Shown here one piece after another: positions 16,375-23,919 of a DNA stretch of 29,432 bases (position 1 is the first letter of the stretch; the number at the start of each line of letters is the position of its first letter). The notes beneath the pieces were generated by a model. It had not been told where the DNA came from and did no database searches. It saw only the letters and a program-made list of their open reading frames with translations. The stretch is from an uncultured Clostridia bacterium (GTDB lineage: Bacteria; Bacillota; Clostridia; Christensenellales; Aristaeellaceae), in the NCBI GenBank assembly GCA_945877525.1, contig CAMDVP010000008.1, positions 1-29,432 on the forward strand, read 5' to 3'. Both the position numbers and the translations under genes were made by a program.

Positions 16375-17037
16375 ATGCGGCGGTGGCTGATTCCGGCAGT
16401 GGCGCTGCTTGCGGCATTCGCCGCCTGCTGTGCCCTGACGGCCTCCGGTGAGCAGGCGGCCCCTTACGTCATCCATGTCGATGTGGAGCAGAAAAGCCTT
16501 ACCGTCTGGCAGGGGAGCGCGCAGGTTCGCCAGTACACCGTGGCCACCGGCGCGTGGAGCACCCCCACACCCCTTGGCGTATTCACCATCAACAGCCGCT
16601 TCAGCGGGCGGATGAGCGGCTTCGGCACCTGCTTTCTGGGGCTGAACGTACCCTGGGGCAGCTATGGCATCCATGGCACCAACAAGCCCGAAAGCATCGG
16701 CTCCAATGCCAGCCACGGGTGCATCCGCCTGCGGGTGAAGGATGCGGAGGAGCTCTACGCCCTGGTACCCAACGGCACCCGCGTGGTCATTGAGTGCGGC
16801 CCCTACGGGGAGCTGGGCACCAGCCTCCGGTCACTGAAAAACGGCGATCGAAACAGCATGGTGCGGGCCGTGCAGCGGAAGCTGCGGGCGCTTGGATACT
16901 ACGCCGGATGGCCCGACGGGGTGTACGGCGAGGGTACCGCCCGGGCCGTGAGCGCCGCCCGGCGGGCGCTGTCCCTGCCCCCCGGCGAGGTGGACTGGTC
17001 CTTTTACCGCGCCATCGGGCTGACGCTGTTTGAATAG
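16375..17037 (+). CDS. L,D-transpeptidase (YkuD) with peptidoglycan-binding domain
   Basis: The 220-aa product has an N-terminal signal/anchor segment (MRRWLIPAVALLAAFAACCA), a YkuD catalytic domain (about 30-135) and a C-terminal PG_binding_1 domain (about 140-200, MVRAVQRKLRALGYYAGWPDGVYG). The catalytic motif is intact: His100 in YGIHGT, and SHGCIRLR with His114 and Cys116. These enzymes form 3-3 cross-links in peptidoglycan or attach proteins to it, outside the membrane. I start at ATG 16375, 7 nt after GGAGGT; ATG 16357 coincides with the predicted transcription start. It lies 11 bp before spoIIIAA, so a role in forespore envelope or cortex modification is likely by context. Confidence 0.88.
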   Translation: MRRWLIPAVALLAAFAACCALTASGEQAAPYVIHVDVEQKSLTVWQGSAQVRQYTVATGAWSTPTPLGVFTINSRFSGRMSGFGTCFLGLNVPWGSYGIHGTNKPESIGSNASHGCIRLRVKDAEELYALVPNGTRVVIECGPYGELGTSLRSLKNGDRNSMVRAVQRKLRALGYYAGWPDGVYGEGTARAVSAARRALSLPPGEVDWSFYRAIGLTLFE

Positions 17038-17048
17038 GAGGAAACGCC

Positions 17049-17939
17049 ATGACATGGGAGGAAACCAAGGCATTTCTGTCCCCCTGCTTTCCGCAGGAGG
17101 TGCGGGACGAGATGGAGCTTCTGCTTCCCGGCGAATTGCGGGAGATCCGCGTTCGTGCCGGGCAGCCCACGGCGTTCATCACCGCCTCCCGCACGGCGCT
17201 TCTGTCCTGGCAGCCGGATCCTCGCCAGGTGGAGGCTCTTGCCGAAGCCTTGAGCGGTCATAGCCTGTACGCCCGCGCCGACGAAACCCGGCAGGGCTAT
17301 ATCACCCTGCGGGGCGGGCATCGCATGGGCCTGTGCGGCCATGTATCCGGCAGCGGAGCGCTGGCGGACATCGGTTCTCTCTGCATTCGGATCGCCGGTC
17401 AGTGGCCCGGCTGCGCGGACATGCTGCTGCCCCTGTGCCGGGAGAGCGGCGTGGCGCAGAGCCTGCTGCTCATCGGCCCGCCGGGTTCCGGCAAAACCAC
17501 GCTCCTGCGGGATCTGGCCCGGCAGCTGTCCGCCGGAAACGGTGCGATGCAGACCGCCGTCATTGACGAGCGGGGTGAACTGGCCGCCTGTGTGCACGGC
17601 GTACCTCAGCTGGATATAGGCTGCACCGCTGACGTGCTGGACGGCCTTTCCAAGCCGGCGGCCGTGGCGTGGCTGATTCGGGCCATGGCCCCGCAGCTGC
17701 TGGTGACCGACGAGCTTTCCGGCCCGGAGGACGCATCCGCCGTGCTGGACGCCATGGCCTGCGGCGCGGCGGTGCTGACCAGCGTTCACGGCGTGGGGCT
17801 GCGGGAGGTGGCCGCCCGCCCGGCGCTGGCCGGACTGATGGCCCGACGGGTGTTCGCCCATTATGTGGTGCTTTCCGGCGAGGGAGGCGGGCGGGTCAGC
17901 GCGGTGCATGACCGCAGCGGCAGCCCGGTCAAGCTGTGA
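17049..17939 (+). CDS. spoIIIAA: Stage III sporulation protein AA, ATPase
   Basis: AAA-type/secretion-like ATPase of the SpoIIIA-SpoIIQ channel that links mother cell and forespore. The 296-aa product has the N-terminal segment LREIRVRAGQP and YITLRGGHRMGLCGHV, Walker A GPPGSGKTTLLRDL (143-151 core), a Walker-B-like TAVIDERGEL and LLVTDEL, as in type II/IV secretion ATPases. Length fits the family (about 300 aa). ATG 17049 follows GGAGGAAA. It overlaps spoIIIAB by 4 nt (GTGA). First gene of the complete spoIIIAA-AH series. Confidence 0.95.
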   Translation: MTWEETKAFLSPCFPQEVRDEMELLLPGELREIRVRAGQPTAFITASRTALLSWQPDPRQVEALAEALSGHSLYARADETRQGYITLRGGHRMGLCGHVSGSGALADIGSLCIRIAGQWPGCADMLLPLCRESGVAQSLLLIGPPGSGKTTLLRDLARQLSAGNGAMQTAVIDERGELAACVHGVPQLDIGCTADVLDGLSKPAAVAWLIRAMAPQLLVTDELSGPEDASAVLDAMACGAAVLTSVHGVGLREVAARPALAGLMARRVFAHYVVLSGEGGGRVSAVHDRSGSPVKL

Positions 17940-18427
17940 TCCGTCCGGTGCTGGCCGTATTCGCGGGGCTTTTGTGCGGCCTGATCGGCCAACGTCAGGC
18001 CCGCCGTCTCCGGGAGGAAGGCGCGAGCCTGCGCAGGTGGGCGCAGCTTCTGCGCTGCCTGGCGCTGCTATTGCGGGAGGGGACGCTTTCCCTGCCCGAG
18101 GCGCTGCGGCAAGCCGCCGGTGAGGACAGCGCGCCGGACCTTATGCTGCGCCGCCTGGGGGACGAGATGGAGCATCATCCCCTCTCGCCCCTGCCGGAGC
18201 TTTTCGCCCGCTGCGCCCCCGCTGGCCCGGAGGCGCCCGTGCTGTCACGGCTGATGGCGCAGCTGTGTCGCGGAAGCCTGGAAAGCCGATGTCAGGCGAC
18301 GGAGCAGGCAGCGGAGGAAATCGGCCTGCTGGCCCGCTCCGCCTCGGAGCGCGCCGCACAGGACGCAAAGCTGCATGCCTCCCTGGGCTGGACCTGCGGG
18401 GCATGCCTGACCATCCTGCTGCTGTAG
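17936..18427 (+). CDS. spoIIIAB: Stage III sporulation protein AB
   Basis: Membrane component of the SpoIIIA complex, related to the GspF type II secretion platform protein. The 163-aa product has an N-terminal hydrophobic segment (VLAVFAGLLCGLIG), a helical cytoplasmic region with LLRCLALLLREGTLSLPEALRQ, and a C-terminal hydrophobic helix (LGWTCGACLTILLL). It starts with GTG overlapping the spoIIIAA stop and has no obvious ribosome binding site of its own, so coupled translation is expected. Length is near the usual 170 aa. Confidence 0.9.
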   Translation: MIRPVLAVFAGLLCGLIGQRQARRLREEGASLRRWAQLLRCLALLLREGTLSLPEALRQAAGEDSAPDLMLRRLGDEMEHHPLSPLPELFARCAPAGPEAPVLSRLMAQLCRGSLESRCQATEQAAEEIGLLARSASERAAQDAKLHASLGWTCGACLTILLL

Positions 18428-18445
18428 AGAAGGAAGGGATTGCCC

Positions 18446-18643
18446 ATGCAGGTGGAGCTTTTGTTTCAGATTGCCGGGGTGGGGCTGCTCACGACGGTGG
18501 TGGCGTCCATTCTCCAGCGCTCCGGGAGGGACGAGCTGGCCACGCTTTCCACCGTGGCCGGTCTGGCGATTGTGCTACTCATGGTTGTCAATCTTGTCAG
18601 CGAACTGTTTTCCAGCGTGCGCAGCATCTTTCAGCTGTATTGA
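18446..18643 (+). CDS. spoIIIAC: Stage III sporulation protein AC
   Basis: Small 65-aa membrane protein with two predicted helices (VELLFQIAGVGLLTTVVASIL and VAGLAIVLLMVVNLV), separated by RSGRDELATLS, matching SpoIIIAC. A component of the SpoIIIA channel in the outer forespore membrane. I choose ATG 18446 because GGAAGGG is at proper distance; a TTG at 18440 is too close to that site. It sits 18 bp after spoIIIAB and 14 bp before spoIIIAD. Confidence 0.9.
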   Translation: MQVELLFQIAGVGLLTTVVASILQRSGRDELATLSTVAGLAIVLLMVVNLVSELFSSVRSIFQLY

Positions 18644-18657
18644 CGGAGGGCCGTAGC

Positions 18658-19044
18658 ATGGACGTGATGCGGGTGGCAGGGCTTTCGATGGCCTCGGCGG
18701 TGGTGGCGCTGGTGCTGCGCCGCCTGCGGCCGGAGATGGGGCTGGCCGCGGCGCTGGCATCCGGCGTGCTGGTGCTGGGCATGGCCCTGCCGATGCTCGG
18801 CCAGCTGATCGAAGGAGTGCGTTCCCTGGCCCGGGCAGGCGGCGTGAAGGACGGTTACATGCTGCTTCTCTTCAAGGTGGCGGGGATCAGCCTGCTGATG
18901 GACTTTGCCGCCCAAACCTGCCGCGACGCAGGCGAGGAGGGCCTGGCCATGAAGGCCGAGCTGGCCGGCCGCGTGGTACTGCTCACCCTGGCCCTGCCCC
19001 CGCTTCGGTCGCTGCTTGGGCTGATCCTTTCCATCACCCCATGA
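18658..19044 (+). CDS. spoIIIAD: Stage III sporulation protein AD
   Basis: The 128-aa membrane protein has several predicted helices: VAGLSMASAVVALVLRRL, GLAAALASGVLVLGMALPML, the YMLLLFKVAGISLLMDFAAQ segment and a C-terminal hydrophobic stretch. The motif FKVAGISLLMDFAAQTCRDAGE is characteristic of SpoIIIAD. ATG 18658 follows GGAGGG; its stop overlaps the spoIIIAE start by 4 nt (ATGA). It acts with the other SpoIIIA proteins in engulfment-stage mother cell to forespore communication. Confidence 0.92.
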   Translation: MDVMRVAGLSMASAVVALVLRRLRPEMGLAAALASGVLVLGMALPMLGQLIEGVRSLARAGGVKDGYMLLLFKVAGISLLMDFAAQTCRDAGEEGLAMKAELAGRVVLLTLALPPLRSLLGLILSITP

Positions 19045-20165
19045 GGGCGCTGCTGCTGGCCCTGCTCCTGCTGCTGCCCCTCCCCGCCCGGGCCGAGCCC
19101 CTCTCCGCCGCCATCGATCAGGTGCTTCACGGGCTGGACACCGCCGCTCTGGAGGAAGCGCTCTCCCCCGACGATCCGCTTGCAGCCACTGGCGGGCTGC
19201 GGGCCACACTGTCCGCCCTGGCCAAGGGGGAAATCACCCTGTCCTTTGATGAAGCCATGGAGCTGCTTGCCGCGCGCTTTGCCTCGGCAGCCCAGGGCAG
19301 CGTGTGGCGGCTGACCCGCCTGGCGGCCCCTGCGCTTGTGTGGAGCATCCTCCGCCGTCTGGCAGGCAAGGACAACAGCGCCGGCAAAACGGTGTGCTAC
19401 CTGATGGTCTGCGTCTGCCTGGCCCGGGATCTGACCGACCACCTGGCGCTGTGCACCGCGTCCATGGAGAAAATCAGCAGCGGCATGCAGGGGCTGTTTC
19501 CCCTGCTGCTCACCCTGATGGCAGCGGTGGGAGGCTCCGCGGGGGCCACGCTGATGCAGCCTGCGGTGGTCGCCGCTGCGGGGAGCATGACGGGGCTGAT
19601 TCGCCATGTAACCCTTCCCCTGGCCACGGTGGCGGGGGTGCTGACCATGCTGTGCCACCTGGGGGACGGGCTGCGGCTCGACCGTCTTGCCGCCCTGGCC
19701 CACCGCGCCGCAACCTGGACCCTGGGGCTGTGCTTCACGGTGTTCATCGCGGTGCTGATGACAAGAGGCGTCACCGCCGCTGCGGTGGACGGCGTAACCC
19801 TGCGCACCGCCAAATATGCCCTGGACAACCTGATTCCCGTGGTGGGCGGGCTTTTCGCGGACACAGTGGACACCCTGGTGGGCTCGAGCATGCTGGTGCA
19901 GGGAGCGCTGGGCGTGACGGGACTGATGCTGGTGCTGTCCTGGGCCATGTCGCCCCTGTGCCAGACGCTCTGCGCCGCCCTGGCCTATCAGCTTGCCTCC
20001 GCCCTGATGCAGCCCGTGGCCGACGGCGAGCTGGCCCGGTGCATCGGCGATTTCTCCCGGGTGCTGATGCTCCTGTTCATCATTCAGCTTTGCACCGCCG
20101 CCATGTTTCTTCTGCTGGTGGCGCAGCTGGTAGCCGTCAGCGGTATGACCATGATGCTCCGCTAA
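19041..20165 (+). CDS. spoIIIAE: Stage III sporulation protein AE
   Basis: The 374-aa product has an N-terminal signal sequence (LLLALLLLLPLPARAEPLS) and a polytopic membrane region with hydrophobic segments from about residue 120 to the C terminus. Conserved parts include the ISSGMQGLFPLLLTLMAAVGG segment shortly after residue 135 and LDNLIPVVGGLFADTVDTL near 255-275, which are typical of SpoIIIAE. Family length is about 390-400 aa. Translation starts within the spoIIIAD stop overlap. It is the largest membrane subunit of the SpoIIIA complex. Confidence 0.93.
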   Translation: MRALLLALLLLLPLPARAEPLSAAIDQVLHGLDTAALEEALSPDDPLAATGGLRATLSALAKGEITLSFDEAMELLAARFASAAQGSVWRLTRLAAPALVWSILRRLAGKDNSAGKTVCYLMVCVCLARDLTDHLALCTASMEKISSGMQGLFPLLLTLMAAVGGSAGATLMQPAVVAAAGSMTGLIRHVTLPLATVAGVLTMLCHLGDGLRLDRLAALAHRAATWTLGLCFTVFIAVLMTRGVTAAAVDGVTLRTAKYALDNLIPVVGGLFADTVDTLVGSSMLVQGALGVTGLMLVLSWAMSPLCQTLCAALAYQLASALMQPVADGELARCIGDFSRVLMLLFIIQLCTAAMFLLLVAQLVAVSGMTMMLR

Positions 20166-20179
20166 GGAGGCGTTATCCG

Positions 20180-20449
20180 ATGGAATGGCTTCACTCCTTT
20201 GCCGCGCTGTCGCTGTGCTGCGGCGTGGCGGCGGCGCTTCTGCCCGAGGGCTCGCTGCGCAGGACAGCCGCGCTGGTGCTGGGGCTTGTGCTCACGCTGT
20301 GCTGGGTGGAATGCCTGTGCGGCATGGCCGGTCTGGGCGCGCTGCCTGACGCAACCTCCTCCGTGCTGGCCGAAACAGGCTTCCGGGCCGACGACGCCTA
20401 TGCCGCATGCGTCCGCGCACTGGAATCCGCCGCGGAGGACGGGAGGTGA
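20180..20449 (+). CDS. spoIIIAF: Stage III sporulation protein AF, short form
   Basis: Identified by position between spoIIIAE and spoIIIAG and by the N-terminal pattern MEWLHSFAALSLCCGVAAALLPEGSLRRTAALVLGL in overlapping fragments: a first helix, the LLPEGSLR turn and a second helix (VLGLVLTLCWVECLCGM). The product is only 89 aa, whereas B. subtilis SpoIIIAF is about 206 aa with a ring-building-motif domain after the two helices. That domain is missing here; only about 35 residues follow. Stop at 20447-20449 is followed at once by the spoIIIAG ribosome binding site, so the short form looks genuine rather than a frameshift, though a sequencing error cannot be ruled out. ATG 20180 follows AAGGAGG. 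Confidence 0.8.
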   Translation: MEWLHSFAALSLCCGVAAALLPEGSLRRTAALVLGLVLTLCWVECLCGMAGLGALPDATSSVLAETGFRADDAYAACVRALESAAEDGR

Positions 20450-20454
20450 AGGCC

Positions 20455-20805
20455 ATGCCGTGGCAGCGGCTGTGGGAGAAATGCCGCCGCGACCTGTGGC
20501 TGTATGTGGCGCTGGCTGCAGCGGCGGTGCTGTGCCTGCTGCTGGGGCTTGGCGGGAGCGCCCCTGCCGGACAGACCGACGAGGAAGCCCGTCTGGCGCG
20601 GGTGCTGTCCGCCATGGAGGGCGCGGGACAGGTGGAGGTGGCGGTGTTCTATGACGCGGAGGACGCGGCGCCCTGCGGAGCGGTGGTCGTGGCCGAGGGC
20701 GCGGACAGCGTGGCCGTCCGGCTGCAGCTGACAAGGGCCGTATGCACGCTGCTGGGGCTGGAGGCAAACCAGGTAGACATTTTCAAGCTGGGAGGAGGAT
20801 CATGA
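20455..20805 (+). CDS. spoIIIAG: Stage III sporulation protein AG, compact form
   Basis: The 116-aa product has one N-terminal transmembrane helix (LWLYVALAAAAVLCLLLGL), a short spacer, then a ring-building-motif region: EEARLARVLSAMEGAGQVEVAV and GAVVVAEGADSVAVRLQLTR with AVCTLLGLEANQVDIFKL at the end. These segments match the flanks of the SpoIIIAG ring domain. B. subtilis SpoIIIAG is about 229 aa and carries a beta-rich insertion between the two halves; here the halves are joined by only about 12 residues (FYDAEDAAPC). ATG 20455 has GGAGGTGA. Stop overlaps spoIIIAH by 4 nt (ATGA). Confidence 0.85.
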   Translation: MPWQRLWEKCRRDLWLYVALAAAAVLCLLLGLGGSAPAGQTDEEARLARVLSAMEGAGQVEVAVFYDAEDAAPCGAVVVAEGADSVAVRLQLTRAVCTLLGLEANQVDIFKLGGGS

Positions 20806-21317
20806 TGCTCGCATTCCTGAAACGGTACCGTAACGCGCTGCTCATGGCGCTGATGATGGCAACCCTGGCAGTCAGCTACTTTGTGCATCAGGAGCAGCTG
20901 CAGCAGGCCTCGGCCACGGTGTCGCTGCCCGTGGAGCAGGTGAAGCAGGATGGAACAAGCCGCCTGGAGGAATTCCGGCAGCGCCGGGATGAAACCGCCC
21001 TGACCGACATGGCCGCCCTGCAGGCCCTGTGCGACCAGGAAAATCTTTCCGCAAGGACGCGGGAGGACGCCGCGGCGCAGCTGCAGGCCCTTGTTTCGCG
21101 CCGCGAACAGCAAACCGCCCTGGAAGGCGCCCTCAGCCAGAGCGGCGTATATCCCTGCGTGGCGGTGGTGGAAAGCGGCAGCGTGACCATCGTTACCGAA
21201 AAGGATGGCCTGACCGATGGGGAGAGCGCCCTGGTTATCACCCTGGCCAGGGCCCACGCGGGGGTGGAGCCCTCCGGCGTGCGGGTGATGGCCGCAGAGG
21301 GCGGAGAAACCAGATAA
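20802..21317 (+). CDS. spoIIIAH: Stage III sporulation protein AH
   Basis: The 171-aa product has an N-terminal transmembrane helix (RNALLMALMMATLAVSYFV) followed by an extracytoplasmic domain with a long charged helix (RLEEFRQRRDETALTDMAAL) and a C-terminal YscJ/FliF-like ring-building motif (CVAVVESGSVTIVTEKDGL and SALVITLARAHAGVEPSGVR). In B. subtilis SpoIIIAH binds forespore SpoIIQ across the intermembrane space. It is shorter than the B. subtilis protein (about 218 aa), with the reduction in the linker before the ring domain. GGAGGAGG precedes the ATG, which overlaps the spoIIIAG stop. It is the last gene of the operon; no clear terminator follows. Confidence 0.9.
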   Translation: MMLAFLKRYRNALLMALMMATLAVSYFVHQEQLQQASATVSLPVEQVKQDGTSRLEEFRQRRDETALTDMAALQALCDQENLSARTREDAAAQLQALVSRREQQTALEGALSQSGVYPCVAVVESGSVTIVTEKDGLTDGESALVITLARAHAGVEPSGVRVMAAEGGETR

Positions 21318-21343
21318 CGCGTTTCATTTTTTCTGAAAGCGGG

Positions 21344-21392
21344 TATACTGTATGAGGAAGGGGTTTCCCTTCCGGGAGAAGTGTGCTATACT
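21344..21392 (+). promoter_or_regulatory. Two tandem -10-like elements upstream of rseC-like gene and trxA
   Basis: The 10-bp sequence TATACTGTAT occurs at 21344-21353 and again at 21387-21396, 43 bp apart, each offering a TATACT -10; the second has an extended TGC upstream. Neither has a strong -35 (GTTTCA and TTTCCC are the best at suitable spacing). Between them is a hairpin, GGAAGGG/CCCTTCC, around 21356-21373. Confidence 0.5.
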
Positions 21393-21428
21393 GTATCCGG
21401 CAAATGAAACGAACGGAGCGATGCTGCG

Positions 21429-21857
21429 ATGGAACGTACCGGCGAAGTGACCGCCGTGCGGGGCGAAATGCTGGAGATTACCTTCTGCCGCCCGGCGGAC
21501 TGTGAGAAGTGCAACGCCTGCCACGGCGGAGGCAAGCAGACCACCCTGACCCTGAAGGGCCAGGCCGCCCTGGGCGACCTGGCGGTGGTGGATATGCCCG
21601 TCAAAACCCTGATGGAGGCCTCGGCCCTGGCCTACGGGCTGCCGCTTGTGGGGCTCCTGGCAGGCATGTTCATCGGCGCTTCCCTGCTTGCCGGCAGCAG
21701 CGACCTGGGCGGCGCCATCGGCGCGGCTGCGGGGCTTGCGGTGTCGCTAATTCCGCTTGTGCTCACCGAGCGCCGCCGCCGCGCGGATCCCCGCTGGCAG
21801 CCCCGCCTGGTGGAAATCATCTCCAGGCAACAGGAGAAACCGTCTCCCGAGGCGTAA
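21429..21857 (+). CDS. RseC/MucC-like (SoxR-reducing system) membrane protein
   Basis: The 142-aa product has a Cys cluster near the N terminus (Cys20, Cys25, Cys28, Cys31 in CRPADCEKCNAC), a beta-rich segment ending in VVDMPVKTLM, two transmembrane helices (SALAYGLPLVGLLAGMFIGA and GGAIGAAAGLAVSLIPLVL) and a basic cytosolic tail. This is the layout of the RseC/MucC family, which is linked in other bacteria to reduction of SoxR and to Rnf-type electron transfer. No soxR or rnf gene is visible here. It precedes trxA by 32 bp, consistent with a thiol or redox function by context. ATG 21429 has GGAG 10 nt upstream. Confidence 0.8.
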   Translation: MERTGEVTAVRGEMLEITFCRPADCEKCNACHGGGKQTTLTLKGQAALGDLAVVDMPVKTLMEASALAYGLPLVGLLAGMFIGASLLAGSSDLGGAIGAAAGLAVSLIPLVLTERRRRADPRWQPRLVEIISRQQEKPSPEA

Positions 21858-21889
21858 CGCATTTTATACAGCAAGGAGGAATACCGATT

Positions 21890-22207
21890 ATGGCAACCGA
21901 TATCAGGCAGGATAATTTCGACACCTTCATCAGCCAGTCCGACAAGCCTGTGCTGGTGGACTTCTGGGCCACCTGGTGCGGCCCGTGCCGCATGCTCTCC
22001 CCCGTGGTGGAGGAGGTTTCCCGCGAGCATGAAAACGAGCTGACCGTGGGCAAGGTCAACGTGGACGACTGCCCCGAGCTGGCGCAGAAGTTCGGCGTGA
22101 TGAGCATTCCCACGCTGATTCTCTTCAAGGATGGCCAGCCTGTGGACAAGCGCATCGGCTACATGCCCAAGAACGAACTGGAGCAGATGCTCAAAAAGGC
22201 CTTCTGA
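21890..22207 (+). CDS. trxA: Thioredoxin
   Basis: Small thiol-disulfide oxidoreductase of the cytoplasm. The 105-aa product has the canonical active site WCGPC (29-33), preceded by VLVDFWAT and followed by cis-proline segment MSIPTLILFKDG (71-82). Length and fold match housekeeping thioredoxins. ATG 21890 follows AAGGAGGA. It is likely co-transcribed with the RseC-like gene and ends at a strong terminator. No thioredoxin reductase gene is adjacent. Confidence 0.96.
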   Translation: MATDIRQDNFDTFISQSDKPVLVDFWATWCGPCRMLSPVVEEVSREHENELTVGKVNVDDCPELAQKFGVMSIPTLILFKDGQPVDKRIGYMPKNELEQMLKKAF

Positions 22208-22227
22208 TTTCCATAAGCCCATGCAAT

Positions 22228-22279
22228 AAGCCCGTGCCGGGGAGCAGCAAACGCTTCCCGGCACGGGCTTCATTTTTTC
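22228..22279 (+). terminator. Intrinsic terminator after trxA
   Basis: A perfect 14-bp stem, AAGCCCGTGCCGGG (22228-22241) with its complement (22257-22270), 15-nt loop, followed by CATTTTTTC on the plus strand. It sits 20 bp after the trxA stop and separates trxA from the converging HTH-regulator gene. Confidence 0.92.
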
Positions 22280-22330
22280 ATGAAGCAGGAATATCCCTGC
22301 AATAACGATGCCCGTCCAATCCGGACAGGA

Positions 22331-23806
22331 TCACTGCCGCACATGCTCCCAGATGGCTTTCTGCTCCTGCTGGCTGAACACATAGCCGGAATCCTGCAGC
22401 GTGTTGAAGAAATCGATGAACAGCTTGATATACCGCTGGTCATGAATAACCAGCGATGAAAAGCCGTGGGTAAAGCGCTCGTCGGTGAAAACAAGGCTCT
22501 TGAAGGTTACGCAAACCGACAGATATCGGGGCACATCAAACTGGTTGGGTTTGATAATCACATAATGATTCCAGGGCTGCTGCTCCAGAACGGGGAGCAG
22601 TTTGCGGCGATCCTCCGGTTCCACTGGACGGATCAGCTGCGGGGGCATTTCGCTGGAGGTGCCGTTCGTCATGAAATCCATCAGTCCCTGCCGTGAAAAG
22701 CAAATCATGTGGGAGGTCTGCCGGTTGATCTGCTCCCATTGGCGGTAATACGCGCCAATGGCCTGCACGACGGCGGCCCGGTTGGGGCATTCCATGCGGA
22801 TGTACTTTTCCAGCAGTTCAGGCGTGTACTGCGGATACAGCGCCGGAGAATAGGACAGCGTGTAATGCGAGGTGTTCTTTTCCAGGTCGCTGGTAAAGGT
22901 CTGGTATGTCTGCAATGCCTGTCCGATTTCCGAAGCCGTCATTTCAATGCAATGATTGTGCTGAAAGCGCTCAGCGAACATGCGGCCATACAGGCCGGCC
23001 ACATCCGCGTCGGAAATGCAGATTGCCCGCTGTCCCCTGGCGTCAACCGCCAGGACACGGCGGGAGAAGATATAGCAGTTCGGGAAAAATTCTCCCAACC
23101 GGTCCTTGGTATGGGCTTCCCCGTAAAGGATCACGGGATCATAGTCAAGATGCTCATGGCAGTACAGCGAAACGGCCATCTGCAGGGGGCGCAGCAAATC
23201 CTCCGTATTTTCCGCAATGTTTGCCTGCTCCTTGTGCAGCGCAATGATGTGCTGCACCTTCAGCCGGACATTTTCCGGAAAACGGCAGCGCGCAAGGCTT
23301 CTGAGCAGGAAGGACTGCCGAATGCTGTCAATCAGAATCAGCGACAGCATCGGCTTGTCATGGGTATAGATTTCCTCTCGCAAAAGCAGCAGAAGCGCAT
23401 CCTCAATGGCCCGCTCGGACGTCAGGGTTGAGGGCAGTGCGTCCAGCTCCGCCTGTGCCGGAGCGCCCAATAGCATCAATGCGGTGGATTCCGTCGTTTC
23501 CGTCAGGAAGCTAAAAAACTTGCGAATTCCATCGTTATTGGACGCCACACGTTCTCCGTTTTTGCAGCAGGAATAAGCGTAGTACAGGCTTTGCATCTGC
23601 TCCTCCGGCAGCTGGAGCAGCGAAACAAGCTCCCGCAAAAACTTGGCGGTCGGCATGCGGTCTCCGCTGAACATCTGATAGATGGATGCCCTGTCGGTTT
23701 GCGTCAGTGTGCTGATCTGGTTAATGGAGTACTGCTGCTGTCCCTTGATGATTTCATCCAGAAAAGCGCCCAGATGCCTGCGCGCGGAACTCTGTGCTTT
23801 TCTCAA
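22331..23806 (-). CDS. HTH (XRE-like) regulator with large unrecognised C-terminal region
   Basis: The N-terminal part has a lambda-repressor-like helix-turn-helix (INQISTLTQTDRASIYQMF, then SGDRMPTAKFLRELVSLLQL), about residues 26-80 from the chosen start. The remaining ~400 residues resemble no family I can name; they look alpha-helical and probably form a sensing domain. No transmembrane helix is seen. I choose TTG 23806 because GGAGG lies exactly 7 nt upstream; an in-frame ATG at 23890 (519 aa) and one at 23827 lack a ribosome binding site. The gene has its own promoter (23920-23948) and follows the Hsp70/J-like cassette in the same direction, so it may control it or itself. Function is inference from the HTH. 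Confidence 0.7.
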   Translation of the reverse strand: MRKAQSSARRHLGAFLDEIIKGQQQYSINQISTLTQTDRASIYQMFSGDRMPTAKFLRELVSLLQLPEEQMQSLYYAYSCCKNGERVASNNDGIRKFFSFLTETTESTALMLLGAPAQAELDALPSTLTSERAIEDALLLLLREEIYTHDKPMLSLILIDSIRQSFLLRSLARCRFPENVRLKVQHIIALHKEQANIAENTEDLLRPLQMAVSLYCHEHLDYDPVILYGEAHTKDRLGEFFPNCYIFSRRVLAVDARGQRAICISDADVAGLYGRMFAERFQHNHCIEMTASEIGQALQTYQTFTSDLEKNTSHYTLSYSPALYPQYTPELLEKYIRMECPNRAAVVQAIGAYYRQWEQINRQTSHMICFSRQGLMDFMTNGTSSEMPPQLIRPVEPEDRRKLLPVLEQQPWNHYVIIKPNQFDVPRYLSVCVTFKSLVFTDERFTHGFSSLVIHDQRYIKLFIDFFNTLQDSGYVFSQQEQKAIWEHVRQ

Positions 23807-23890
23807 AAAACCGCCTCCATGCCTCATCAATCGGGCTAACTCTGTAAAGTACAATTCGCTATTGACATGCACTGGCCGGCACTGATTCAT

Positions 23891-23908
23891 CCAATATGCC
23901 CGTATTGG
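23891..23908. promoter_or_regulatory. Candidate palindromic operator in the regulator leader
   Basis: A perfect inverted repeat CCAATA-N6-TATTGG lies just downstream of the predicted transcription start of the HTH gene. A further copy of the half site, TATTGG at 23931-23936, falls in the promoter spacer. Position and symmetry suit autoregulation by the HTH product; not demonstrated. Confidence 0.5.
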
Positions 23909-23919
23909 GGGTGTTTTCC

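Noticed and set aside
20400..20455. Frameshift joining spoIIIAF to a longer C-terminal domain
   Set aside because: The next frame is occupied by spoIIIAG with its own GGAGGTGA and start, and no ring-domain coding remains unassigned.
22280..22305. Small palindrome GCAGG/CCTGC after the HTH-regulator stop as a minus-strand terminator
   Set aside because: Only 5 bp of stem and no T-tract directly after it.
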